From NCBI GenBank assembly GCA_030770545.1, contig CM061097.1, forward strand, positions 17,502,501 to 17,566,500: 64,000 nucleotides of DNA, in the 5' to 3' direction. Made by a program: the position numbers and the translations under genes. The notes beneath the pieces are model-generated. The model worked only from the letters and a program-made list of their open reading frames with translations. It did no database searches and was not told the origin of the DNA. Shown here one piece after another: positions 32,401 to 45,085 of this stretch (the stretch's first letter is position 1; every line of letters begins with the position of its first letter). Source of the stretch: Macropodus opercularis. Lineage: Eukaryota; Chordata; Actinopteri; Anabantiformes; Osphronemidae.

Positions 32401-35400
32401 TCTGACTTTGTACTAACTATCGCTGACTGCAATGAAGAACGCTTGCTTTTCTCTGACTTTGTACTATCGCTGACTGCAATGAAGAACGCTTGCTTTTCTC
32501 TAACTTTGCACTAACTATCGCTGACTGCAATGAAGAACGCTTGCTTTTCTCTGACTTTGTATTAACTATCGCTGACTGCAATGAAGAACGTTTGCTTTTC
32601 TCTGACTTTGTACTAACTATCACTGACTGCAATGAAGAACGTTTGCTTTTCTCTGACTTTGTACTAACTATCGCTGACTGCAATGAAGAACGTTTGCTTT
32701 TCTCTGACTTTGTACTAACTATCACTGACTGCAATGAAGAACGTTTGCTTTTCTCTGACTTTGTACTAACTATCGCTGACTGCAATGAAGAACGTTTGCT
32801 TTTCTCTGACTTTGTATTAACTATCGCTGATTGCAATGAAGAACGTTTGCTTTTCTCTGACTTTGTACTATCGCTGACTGCAATGAAGAACGCTTGCTTT
32901 TCTCTGACTTTGTACTAACTGTCGCTGACTGCAATGAAGAACGTTTGCTTTTCTTTCACTTTGTACTAACTATCGCTGACTGCAATGAAGAACGCTTGCT
33001 TTTCTCTGACTTTGTACTATCGCTGACTGCAATGAAGAACGCTTGCTTTTCTCTGACTTTGTACTAACTATCACTGACTGCAATGAAGAACGTTTGCTTT
33101 TCTCTGACTTTGTACTAACTATCGCTGACTGCAATGAAGAACGCTTGCTTTTCTCTGACTTTGTACTATCGCTGACTGCAATGAAGAACGCTTGCTTTTC
33201 TCTGACTTTGTACTATCGCTGACTGCAATGAAGAACGCTTGCTTTTCTCTAACTTTGTACTAACTATCGCTGACTGCAATGAAGAACGCTTGCTTTTCTC
33301 TGACTTTGTATTAACTATCGCTGACTGCAATGAAGAACGTTTGCTTTTCTCTGACTTTGTACTAACTATCGCTGACTGCAATGAAGAACGCTTGCTTTTC
33401 TCTGACTTTGTACTATCGCTGACTGCAATGAAGAACGCTTGCTTTTCTCTGACTTTGTACTATCGCTGACTGCAATGAAGAACGCTTGCTTTTCTCTAAC
33501 TTTGTACTAACTATCGCTGACTGCAATGAAGAACGCTTGCTTTTCTCTGACTTTGTATTAACTATCGCTGACTGCAATGAAGAACGTTTGCTTTTCTCTG
33601 ACTTTGTACTAACTATCACTGACTGCAATGAAGAACGTTTGCTTTTCTCTGACTTTGTACTAACTATCACTGACTGCAATGAAGAACGTTTGCTTTTCTC
33701 TGACTTTGTACTAACTATCGCTGACTGCAATGAAGAACGTTTGCTTTTCTCTGACTTTGTATTAACTATCGCTGATTGCAATGAAGAACGTTTGCTTTTC
33801 TCTGACTTTGTACTATCGCTGACTGCAATGAAGAACGCTTGCTTTTCTCTGACTTTGTACTAACTGTCGCTGACTGCAATGAAGAACGTTTGCTTTTCTT
33901 TCACTTTGTACTAACTATCGCTGACTGCAATGAAGAACGCTTGCTTTTCTCTGACTTTGTACTATCGCTGACTGCAATGAAGAACGCTTGCTTTTCTCTG
34001 ACTTTGTACTAACTATCGCTGATTGCAATGAAGAACGCTTGCTTTTCTCTGACTTTGTACTAACTATCGCTGATTGCAATGAAGAACGCTTGCTTTTCTC
34101 TGACTTTGTACTAACTATCGCTGACTGCAATGAAGAACGCTTGCTTTTCTCTGACTTTGTACTAACTGTCGCTGATTGCAATGAAGAACGTTTGCTTTTC
34201 TCTGACTTTGTACTATCGCTGACTGCAATGAAGAACGCTTGCTTTTCTCTGACTTTGTACTAACTGTCGCTGACTGCAATGAAGGACGCTTGCTTTTCTC
34301 TAACTTTGTACTAACTATCGCTGACTGCAATGAAGAACGCTTGCTTTTCTCTGACTTTGTACTAACTGTCGCTGACTGCAATGAAGAACGTTTGCTTTTC
34401 TCTGACTTTGTACTAACTATCGCTGACTATAATGAAGAACGTTTGCTTTTTTCTGACTTTGTACTAACTGTCGCTGACTGCAATGAAGAACGTTTGCTTT
34501 TCTCTGACTTTGTACTAACTATCGCTGACTATAATGAAGAACGCTTGCTTTCCTCTGACTTTGTACTAACTATCGCTGACTGCAATGAAGAACGTTTGCT
34601 TTTTTCTGACTTTGTACTAACTATCGCTGACTGCAATGAAGAACGTTTGCTTTTCTCTGACTTTGTACTAACTATCGCTGACTGCAATGAAGAACGCTTG
34701 CTTTTCTCTAACTTTGTACTAACTATCGCTGACTGCAATGAAGAACGCTTGCTTTTCTCTGACTTTGTACTAACTGTCGCTGACTGCAATGAAGAACGTT
34801 TGCTTTTCTCTGACTTTGTACTAACTGTCGCTGACTGCAATGAAGAACGCTTGCTTTCCTCTGACTTTGTACTAACTATCGCTGACTGCAATGAAGAACG
34901 CTTGCTTTTCTCTGACTTTGTACTAACTGTCGCTGACTGCAATGAAGAACGTTTGCTTTTCTCTGACTTTGTACTAACTGTCGCTGACTGCAATGAAGAA
35001 CGTTTGCTTTTCTCTGACTTTGTACTAACTATCGCTGACTATAATGAAGAACGCTTGCTTTCCTCTGACTTTGTACTAACTATCGCTGACTGCAATGAAG
35101 AACGTTTGCTTTTTTCTGACTTTGTACTAACTATCGCTGACTGCAATGAAGAACGTTTGCTTTTCTCTGACTTTGTACTAACTATCACTGACTGCAATGA
35201 AGGACACTTGCTTTCCTCTGACTTTGTACTAACTATCACTGACTGCAATGAAGAACGTTTGCTTTTCTCTAACTTTGTACTAACTATCGCTGATTGCAAT
35301 GAAGAACGCTTGCTTTTCTCTGACTTTGTACTAACTATCGCTGACTGCAATGAAGAACGTTTGCTTTTCTCTAACTTTATACTAACTATCGCTGACTGCA

Positions 35401-37053
35401 ATGAAGAACGCTTGCTTTTCTCTGACTTTGTATTAACTATCGCTGATTGCAATGAAGAACGCTTGCTTTTCTCTGACTTTGTACTAACTATCGCTGACTG
35501 CAATGAAGAACGCTTGCTTTTCTCTGACTTTGTACTAACTATCGCTGACTGCAATGAAGAACGTTTGCTTTTCTCTAACTTTGTACTAACTATCGCTGAC
35601 TGCAATGAAGAACGCTTGCTTTTCCCTGACTTTGTACTAACTATCGCTGACTGCAATGAAGAACGCTTGCTTTTCTCTGACTTTGTACTATCGCTGACTG
35701 CAATGAAGAACGCTTGCTTTCCTCTGACTTTGTACTAACTATCGCTGACTGCAATGAAGAACGTTTGCTTTTCCCTGACTTTGTACTAACTATCGCTGAC
35801 TGCAATGAAGAACGTTTGCTTTTCTCTGACTTTGTACTATCGCTGATTGCAATGAAGAACGTTTGCTTTTCTCTGACTTTGTATTAACTATCGCTGATTG
35901 CAATGAAGAACGCTTGCTTTTCTCTGACTTTGTACTAACTATCGCTGACTGCAATGAAGAACGTTTGCTTTTCTCTAACTTTGTACTAACTATCGCTGAC
36001 TGCAATGAAGAACGTTTGCTTTTCTCTAACTTTGTACTAACTATCGCTGACTGCAATGAAGAACGTTTGCTTTTCTCTGACTTTGTACTAACTGTTACTG
36101 ACTGCAATGAAGAACGCTTGCTTTTCTCTGACTTTGTACTAACTATCACTGACTGCAATGAAGAACGCTTGCTTTTCTCTGACTTTGTACTAACTATCGC
36201 TGATTGCAATGAAGAACGCTTGCTTTTCTCTGACTTTGTACTAACTATCGCTGATTGCAATGAAGAACGTTTGCTTTTTTCTGACTTTGTACTAACTATC
36301 GCTGACTGCAATGAAGAATTTTTGCTTTTCTCTGACTTTGTAATAACTATCACTGATTGCAATGAAGAACGTTTGCTTTTCTCTGACTTTGTACTATCGC
36401 TGACTGCAATGAAGAACGCTTGCTTTTCTGTGACTTTGTAATAACTATCCTTGACTGCAATGAAGAACGTTTGCTATACTCTGACTTTGTACTAACTATC
36501 GCTGACTGCAATGAAGAACGTTTGCTTTCCTCTGACTTTGTAATAACTATCACTGATTGCAATGAAGAACGTTTGCTTTTCTCTGACTTTGTACTAACTA
36601 TCGCTGACTGCAATGAAGAACGTTTGCTTTCCTCTGACTTTGTAATAACTATCACTGATTGCAATGAAGAACGTTTGCTTTCCTCTGACTTTGTACTAAC
36701 TATCGCTGACTGCAATGAAGAACGCTTGCTTTTCTCTGACTTTGTACTATCGCTGACTGCAATGAAGAACGCTTGCTTTTCTCTAACTTTGTACTAACTA
36801 TCGCTGACTGCAATGAAGAACGTTTGCTTTTCTCTGACTTTGTACTATCGCTGACTGCAATGAAGAACGCTTGCTTTTCTCTGACTTTGTACTATCGCTG
36901 ACTGCAATGAAGAACGCTTGCTTTTCTCTGACTTTGTACTATCGCTGACTGCAATGAAGAACGTTTGCTTTTCTCTGACTTTGTAATGACTGTCGCTGAC
37001 TGCAATGAAGAACGCTTGCTTTTCTCTGACTTTGTACTATCGCTGACTGCAAT
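29481..37053. repeat. 51-bp minisatellite, array 1 left block
   Basis: About 150 tandem units, consensus length 51 bp, each containing TTTGTACTAACTATCGCTGA and TGCAATGAAGAACG. The unit is 17 codons with no stop in one plus frame (peptide TIADCNEERLLFSDFVL) and one minus frame (SAIVSTKSEKSKRSSLQ), which produces long mirrored open frames. Scattered 47-bp units lack TAAC and break the frame. Common variants: GACTGC/GATTGC, ACGTTTG/ACGCTTG, TCTGAC/TCTAAC, ATCGCT/ATCACT. The unit number is estimated from length. Confidence 0.95.
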
Positions 37054-37923
37054 TGTCACAATCGGGCACTTTGGGCTAAACTATGCTGGAGTCCCGGGGG
37101 CAGGGATGACCTGAACCCCTGGTACTGACTCACAAAAATCGCCACACGATGGCGCCAAACTCACTGGGAAGCAGGAAGCTCCACCTGAGCCTCACTACCT
37201 GATCCCAAGACTCTAAATCTCTCACTCACGAGACTCTGACAGGGGAGGACCCACTTGCACGACCACAGACACAGGACTATGGATAAATAATCATTTAATG
37301 TGAAGAAAAGAACTAACATGAGCCAAAACACGAGAGACAAAGAACTAAAAACAGATACTAACGTAAAGCAATAATCTCAGACAAGACTACAGATGACAAA
37401 AACCAAAACCCGGGGCTATAGCACAAAGACAAAACACATACACACTCAAAAGACAGGACTACAACAACTAAGACAGAGAACCAGACTCAGAACACTTACA
37501 GGAAACTAAATCACACCGACAAAATAAGAACCAAGCAAACAAATCTAACACCAATCAAACCAAGGTTAACAAGCAACACTCGAAAACACTCAGGCACACA
37601 GGAACACTGAAAAACAGAACTAGGACTCAGACTTACACAGACTCTCGGAGACAGGAACGCAAAGGGACAAAGATTACAAGCAGAAAACATAGAATGCGAG
37701 CAGTGACAGTAGTGGTAAGACAACACTAAATACCAAAGGCGTAACATACGTGACGAGCCAGCACCGAGTGAAAAAACTGAGGAACTTAAATAACACACAG
37801 ACAGGAAATCAAAAACAGGTGAAACCACTAATCAAAAACAGGAACTAGGACGAAACAAAAAACCAACAAAGAAGAAGGGCAAACACGAGCGCCCTCTGGT
37901 GGTTGGAGGGCCGAATCGTAACA
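37054..37923 (-). mobile_element. Solo LTR, 870 bp, target duplication GCAAT, in the minisatellite
   Basis: Plus-strand ends TGTCACAATC and GAATCGTAACA (TG...CA, imperfect inverted ends), flanked by GCAAT at 37049-37053 and 37924-37928, which is part of the repeat unit. On the minus strand a TTATTTAA TATA-like box (37796-37803) fits an LTR read right to left. It is unrelated to the other LTRs in the window. No internal retroelement sequence remains, so it is a recombined solo LTR. Gypsy or ERV origin cannot be decided here. Confidence 0.85.
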
Positions 37924-39792
37924 GCAATGAAGAACGCTTGCTTTTCTCTGACTTTGTACTATCGCTGATTGCAATGAAGAACGTTTGCTTTTCCCTGACT
38001 TTGTACTAACTATCGCTGATTGCAATGAAGAACGCTTGCTTTTCCCTGACTTTGTACTAACTATCGCTGACTGCAATGAAGAACGTTTGCTTTTCTCTGA
38101 CTTTGTACTAACTATCGCTGACTGCAATGAAGAACGCTTGCTTTCCTCTGACTTTGTACTAACTATCGCTGACTGCAATGAAGAACGTTTGCTTTTCTCT
38201 GACTTTGTACTAACTATCGCTGACTGCAATGAAGAACGATTGCTTTCCTCTGACTTTGTACTAACTATCGCTGATTGCAATGAAGAACGCTTGCTTTTCC
38301 CTGACTTTGTACTAACTATCGCTGACTGCAATGAAGAACGTTTGCTTTTCTCTGACTTTGTACTAACTATCGCTGACTGCAATGAAGAACGCTTGCTTTC
38401 CTCTGACTTTGTACTAACTATCGCTGACTGCAATGAAGAACGTTTGCTTTTCTCTGACTTTGTACTAACTATCGCTGACTGCAATGAAGAACGATATCTT
38501 TCCTCTGACTTTGTACTAACTATCGCTGACTGCAATGAAGAACGCTTGCTTTTCCCTGACTTTGTACTAACTATCGCTGACTGCAATGAAGAACGTTTGC
38601 TTTCCTCTGACTTTGTACTAACTATCGCTGACTGCAATGAAGAACGTTTGCTTTTCCCTGACTTTGTACTAACTATCGCTGACTGCAATGAAGAACGCTT
38701 GCTTTTCCCTGACTTTGTATTGTCGCTGATTGCAATGAAGAACGCTTGCTTTTCCCTGACTTTGTACTAACTATCGCTGACTGCAATGAAGAACGTTTGC
38801 TTTTCTCTGACTTTGTACTAACTATCGCTGACTGCAATGAAGAACGCTTGCTTTCCTCTGACTTTGTACTAACTATCGCTGACTGCAATGAAGAACGTTT
38901 GCTTTTCTCTGACTTTGTACTAACTATCGCTGACTGCAATGAAGAACGATTGCTTTCCTCTGACTTTGTACTAACTATCGCTGACTGCAATGAAGAACGA
39001 TTGCTTTTCCCTGACTTTGTACTAACTATCGCTGATTGCAATGAAGAACGCTTGCTTTTCCCTGACTTTGTACTAACTATCGCTGACTGCAATGAAGAAC
39101 GTTTGCTTTCCTCTGACTTTGTACTAACTATCGCTGACTGCAATGAAGAACGTTTGCTTTTCCCTGACTTTGTACTAACTATCGCTGACTGCAATGAAGA
39201 ACGTTTGCTTTTCTCTGACTTTGTATTGTCGCTGATTGCAATGAAGAACGCTTGCTTTTCCCTGACTTTGTACTAACTATCGCTGACTGCAATGAAGAAC
39301 GTTTGCTTTCCTCTGACTTTGTACTAACTATCGCTGACTGCAATGAAGAACGTTTGCTTTCCTCTGACTTTGTACTAACTATCGCTGACTGCAATGAAGA
39401 ACGTTTGCTTTTCTCTGACTTTGTAGTAACTATCACTGACTGCAATGAAGAACGTTTGCTTTCCTCTGACTTTGTACTAACTATCGCTGACTTCAATGAA
39501 GAACGATTGCTTTTCTCTTACTTTGTACTATCACTGACTGCAATGAAGAACGATTGCTTTTCTCTTACTTTGTACTATCGCTGACTGCAATGAAGAACGT
39601 TTGCTTTTCTCTAACTTTGTACTATTGCTGATTGCAATGAAGAACACTTTGCTTTTCTCTCACTTTGTAGTAACTATCACTGACTGCAATGAAGAACGTT
39701 TGCTTTTCTCTAACTTTGTACTATCGCTGATTGCAATGAAGAACGTTTGCTTTTCTCTAACTTTGTACTAACTATCGCTGACTGCAATGAAG
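37924..39792. repeat. 51-bp minisatellite, array 1 right block
   Basis: About 37 units. It is enriched in CTTTTCCCTGAC, CTTTCCTCTGAC and GAACGATTG variants that are rare left of the solo LTR, and it has a GTATTGTCG 47-bp variant (about 38718 and 39225). It ends at ...GCAATGAAG (39792), directly joined to the 3' part of an LTR-element cassette. Confidence 0.95.
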
Positions 39793-40221
39793 TTATAACT
39801 GATGCTCGGGACAGGAGGCAGACAGCGGACGCTCCATTCAGAGTGAGTCCAGTGTTCTGAAGCAACTATGTGTAGGTGAAGAATGTGTGTGTAGCTCTGT
39901 GAAATGGTTTAGTCACCTGACGTGTTCTGTAATTTCTTTAGTGGTCAGTGAAAGTTACAGTGAAGTTACATCTAGAATATTACAAATACTGAAGTCTTAC
40001 CTTGTGTAAGTCATTCATGGGTTTAAAGAGAATCAACCACATGTGTAAGAAAATGTTCAGCAACATTGTGGCCTATGTTGTAAAACTGTATTTTAGTTTG
40101 TCTTCATTTGTGTCACTTTGTGGTAAACCTAGCTTGTATTTAGTTTTATTTTAATTGATTTTATGTTTTAGAGCATTCATACATCTAGGGATGTCCCATC
40201 TGAATAAAATGGGCGTATGAC

Positions 40222-40768
40222 TGATATAATAACATCATAAGCTTTGCGATGACTCCTTCAGTGTCCCGTGTGCATTGCTGATAAGCACACTACAGGGTAC
40301 GTTGCTCTGAACCAATGTGTCATACAAACTACCTGGCTGAAGAGAGTCACCCAAAGTTAGAGTATGTGTGATAAGGTCCAACCATACGATGAGATGGGAA
40401 GATCAGTGTGAGTGAAAACCCCTGTGTGAATGATAAGCCCATTGAAAGTTTAAGCACCGGCCCAAGTGAATCTACACAACCACAGGGAACAAAATGGGGA
40501 AGTTAGAAGCTTTACCAGGTTGGTCTGTTGGCCAAATGGAACATGCGTTTAGACAGCAGGTAGCATGCGAGGGGTGGCTAAACCATTGTGTTACAATATA
40601 TAAGAAGCTCTGGTGTTAACATCCATCAGAAGACAGTGGTTCGCTGTAGGATGTCTTCCTCATGCCAGCACGTACTAAACATTGAGCTGGTTCATTACAC
40701 CAACATGCTCCTCTAGTTTTCTCAGTATGTTCCAGCATTTGTCACAAGAAGAAGGTTTTTCCACGACA
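40222..40768 (+). mobile_element. LTR, chain unit 1
   Basis: 547 bp; TATATAAG at 40597-40604. Followed by a primer site with one mismatch, TGTTGTCAGAAGTGGGA (40772-40788). Confidence 0.6.
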
Positions 40769-41821
40769 TCTTGTTGTCAGAAGTGGGACGGACAGTCTGC
40801 CGACTGACGCCAGAGTCCAGACTGAGGGTTACAGTCGGCACAAGGGAAAGGTTCCTCTAAACAGAAAAAGGAGGACTGGATTCCCACCTGATGTTCGGGA
40901 CAGGAGGCGGACAGCGGATGCTCCGTTCACAGTGAGTACAGTGTTATGAACCATCTTTTATATCACATACAAACTGAAATTACATCACAGTATTTTACGA
41001 TGAACCTCTGAACCTATAACACTAACTCATTGTTGAGGCGAGAGCCAACAAGTCTCCTCTCAGTGATGCTCAGGCTGCAGACCATTAGTTAACAGGTTTT
41101 AGACTGAAAGTGCAGCTGTATGGAATAGATGCTTTGCGTATTAACAGATTACAGGAGTTCCCTGTAGGTTTGGGCAAAGCATTGATTTGGGCATAGCTTT
41201 AAAACTTCTGTGTCTTCTTACATATAACTTTGTGTTGAACTTAGCTTGTATTTTAATTAATTTGATTTATATTGGTTTTATTTTTTTAGTATAAAAGCGT
41301 GATGGACAGTCTGCTGACCGGCGCCTGAGTCCAGACTGATGGTTACAGCCGACACCAGGGAAAAGTTCCACCTGCTCCACAGAAACAGGACTGGATTCCC
41401 GCCTGACATCCGGGACAGGAGGCAGACAGCGGACGCTCCATTCAGAGTGAGTCCAGTGTTCTGAAGCAACTATGTGTAGGTGAAGAATGTGTGTGTAGCT
41501 CTGTGAAATGGTTTAGTCACCTGAAGCGTTCTGTAATTTCTTTAGTGGTCAGTGTTACAGTGAAGTTACATCTAGAATATTACGAATACTGAAGTCTTAC
41601 CTTGTGTAAGTCATTCATGGGTTTAAAGAGAATCAACCACATGCGTAAAAAAATGTTCAGCAACATTGTGGCCTATGTTTCAAATCTGTATTTTAGTTTG
41701 TCTTCATTTGTGTCACTTTGTGGTAAACCTAGCTTGTATTTAGTTTTATTTGAGTTGATTTTATGTTTTAGATTATTCATACATGTAGGGATGTCCCATC
41801 TGAATAAAATGGGCGTATGAC

Positions 41822-42361
41822 TGATATAATAACATCATAAGCTTTGCGATGACTCCTTCAGTGTCCCGTGTGCATTGCTGATAAGCACACTACAGGGTAC
41901 GTTGCTCTGAACCAATGTGTCATACAAACTACCTGGCTGAAGAGAGTCACCCAAAGTTAGAGTATGTGTGATAAGGTCCAACCATACGATGAGATGGGAA
42001 GATCAGTGTGAGTGAAAACCCCTGTGTGAATGATAAGCCCATTGAAAGTTTAAGCACCGGCCCAAGTGAATCTACACAACCACAGGGAACAAAATGGGGA
42101 AGTTAGAAGCTTTACCAGGTTGGTCTGTTGGCCAAATGGAACATGCGTTTAGACAGCAGGTAGCATGCGAGGGGTGGCTAAACCATTGTGTTACAATATA
42201 TAAGAAGCTCTGGTGTCAACATTCATCAGATGACAGTGGTTCGCTGTAGGATGTCTTCCTCATGCCAGCACGTACTAAACATTGAGCTGGTTCATTACAC
42301 CAACATGCTCCTCTAGTTTTCTCAGTATGTTCCAGCATTTGAAGAAGGTTTTTCCACGACG
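41822..42361 (+). mobile_element. LTR, chain unit 2
   Basis: TATATAAG at 42197-42204. Lacks the GTCACAA block before GAAGAAGG. Followed by an exact primer site at 42365-42381. Confidence 0.6.
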
Positions 42362-42824
42362 TCTTGGTGTCAGAAGTGGGACGGACAGTCTGCTGACTGA
42401 CGCCTGAGTCCAGACTGAGGGTTACAGCCGACACCAGGGAAAGGTTCCTCTAAACATAAAAAGGAGGACTGGATTCCCACCTGATGTTCGGGACAGGAGG
42501 CGGACAGCGGATGCTCCGTTCACAGTGAGTACAGTGTTATGAACCATCTCGTATATCACATACAAACTGCATTTACATCACAGTATTTTCCACGACGTCT
42601 TGGTGTCAGAAGTGGGACGGACAGTCTGCTGACTGACGCCTGAGTCCAGACTGAGGGTTACAGCCGACACCAGGGAAAGGTTCCTCTAAACATAAAAAGG
42701 AGGACTGGATTCCCACCTGATGTTCGGGACAGGAGGCGGACAGCGGATGCTCCGTTCACAGTGAGTACAGTGTTATGAACCATCTCGTATATCACATACA
42801 AACTGCATTTACATCACAGTATTT
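42353..42824 (+). repeat. 236-bp tandem duplication containing the primer site
   Basis: The segment from TTTCCACGACGTCTTGG through the leader cassette occurs twice, offset 236 bp (primer sites 42365 and 42601). The two copies are almost identical, so the duplication is young. Confidence 0.85.
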
Positions 42825-43653
42825 TACGATGAACCTCTGAACCTGTAACACTAAGTCATTGTTGAGGCCAGAGCCAACAAGTCTCCTCTCAGTGATGCTC
42901 AGGCTACTGATCATTAGTTAACAGGTTTTAGACTGAAAGTGCAGCTGTATGGAATAGATGCTTTGGGTATTAACAGATTACAGGAGTTCCCTGTAGGTTG
43001 GGGCAAAGCATTGATTTGGGCATAGCTTTAAAACTTCTGTGTCTTCTTACATATAACTTTGTGTTGAACTTAGCTTGTATTTTGATTAATTTGATTTGTA
43101 TTGGTTTTATTTTTTAGCATAAAAGCGTGATGGACAGTCTGCTGACCGGCGCCTAAGTCCAGACTGATGGTTACAGCCGACACCATGGAAAAGTTCCACC
43201 TGCTCCACAGAAACAGGACTGGATTCCCGCCTGACATCCGGGACAGGAGGCAGACAGCGGACGCTCCATTCAGAGTGAGTCCAGTGTTCTGAAGCAACTA
43301 TGTGTAGGTGAAGAATGTGTGTGTAGCTCTGTGAAATGGTTTAGTCACCTGACTCGTTCTGTAATTTCTTTAGTGGTCAGTGAAAGTTACAGTGAACTTA
43401 CATGTAGAATATTACGAATACTGAAGTCTTACCTTGTGTAAGTCATTCATGGGTTTAAAGAGAATCAACCACATGTGTAAGAAAATGTTCAGCAACATTG
43501 TGGCCTATGTTTTAAAACTGTATTTTAGTTTGTCTTCATTTGTGTCACTTTGTGGTAAACCTAGCTTGTATTTAGTTTTATTTGAGTTGATATTATGTTT
43601 TAGATTATTCATACATCTAGGGATGTCCCATCTGAATAAAATGGGCGTATGAC

Positions 43654-44193
43654 TGAGATAATAACATCATAAGCTTTGCGATGACTCCTTCAGTGTCCCG
43701 TGTGCATTGCTGATAAGCACACTACAGGGTACGTTGCTCTGAACCAATGTGTCATACAAACTACCTGGCTGAAGAGAGTCTCCCAAAGTTAGAGTATGTG
43801 TGATAAGGTCCAACCATACGATGAGATGGGAAGATCAGTGTGAGTGAAAACCCCTGTGTGAATGATAAGCCCATTGAAAGTTTAAGCACCGGCCCAAGTG
43901 AATCTACACAACCACAGGGAACAAAATGGGGAAGTTAGAAGCTTTACCAGGTTGGTCTGTTGGCCAAATGGAACATGCGTTTAGACAGCAGGTAGCATGC
44001 GAGGGGTGGCTAAACCATTGTGTTACAATATATAAGAAGCTCTGGTGTTAACATCCATCAGAAGACAGTGGTTCGCTGTAGGATGTCTTCCTCATGCCAG
44101 CACGTACTAAACATTGAGCTGGTTCATTACACCAACATGCTCCTCTAGTTTTCTCAGTATGTTCCAGCATTTGAAGAAGGTTTTTCCACGACA
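43654..44193 (+). mobile_element. LTR, chain unit 3
   Basis: TATATAAG at 44029-44036; primer site with one mismatch at 44197-44213. Aligns with the 8354-8900 LTR of copy 1 as its duplication partner. Confidence 0.6.
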
Positions 44194-45085
44194 TCTTGTT
44201 GTCAGAAGTGGGACGGACAGTCTGCTGACTGACGCCTGAGTCCAGACTGAGGGTTACAGCCGACACAAGGGAAAGGTTCCTCTAAACAGAAAAAGGAGGA
44301 CTGGATTCCCGCCTGATGTTCGGGACAGGAGGCGGACAGCGGATGCTCCGTTCACAGTGAGTACAGTGTTTTGAACCATCTTTTATATCACATAAAAACT
44401 GCATTTACATCACAATATTTTACGATGAACCTCTGAACCTGTAATACTAACTTATTGTTGAGGCGAGAGCCAACAAGTCTCCTCTCTGTGATGCTCAGGC
44501 TACTGATCATTAGTTAACAGGTTTTAGACTGAAAGTGCAGCTGTATGGAATAGATGCTTGATTTGATTTGTATTGGTTTTATTTTTTAGTATAAAAGTGT
44601 GATGGACAGTCTGCTGATCGGCGCCTGAGTCCAGACTGATGGTTACAGCCGACACCAGGGAAAAGTTCCACCTGCTCCAAAGAAACAGGACTGGATTCCC
44701 GCCTGACATCCGGGACAGGAGGCAGACAGCAGATTTGTAGAAATAGTTGTACAATGATATTGTATATATGTACAAATAGTTCATCCCATTGTTATAATTA
44801 ATAGTGAAATATTTGAGAGAACAATAAAAAGATTTAAATGGTAGTAATTCATCAGATTTTACTAGTGTGTATCTTGGATGAAGTATTTTGATGCAACATC
44901 TCTATGAAGCTGAATTTCACCCCAAATTGTGTTTGAAATAAAATGCACTAACACAGAAATAGCAATTAAAAAATTCACAGGTGATGAATTAATGTAATTG
45001 CCTTCTGCCGTCGTTACAATGTTAAACTCCTGCGTATGAGGAAGGAAACAGTCTGGGATCAGCATACAGGGGGAACCTCATATAC

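Larger units (their letters stand above)
39793..44735 (+). mobile_element. Tandem chain of non-autonomous LTR-element units
   Basis: Order: cassette end (39803-39842), AATAAA (40203), LTR 40222-40768, PBS, cassette 1 (40790-40931), cassette 2 (41305-41446), AATAAA (about 41803), LTR 41822-42361, PBS, a duplicated cassette 1, cassette 2 (about 43133-43275), AATAAA, LTR 43654-44193, PBS, cassettes, truncated at 44735. Unit length is about 1.6 kb. Neighbouring units share LTRs (LTR-internal-LTR-internal-LTR), as produced by recombination between LTRs. No gag or pol is present, so movement would need proteins from another element. Confidence 0.7.

Noticed and set aside
34239..35738. 499-codon plus-strand open frame
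   Set aside because: Pure minisatellite between two frame-breaking 47-bp units.
37511..37828. 105-codon minus-strand frame inside the solo LTR
   Set aside because: LTR sequence rich in Cys/Ser/Val codons by composition; no recognised domain and no start context.
29481..39792. CRISPR array
   Set aside because: No repeat-spacer alternation: the whole 51-bp unit is repeated with point variants. The context is a vertebrate genome.
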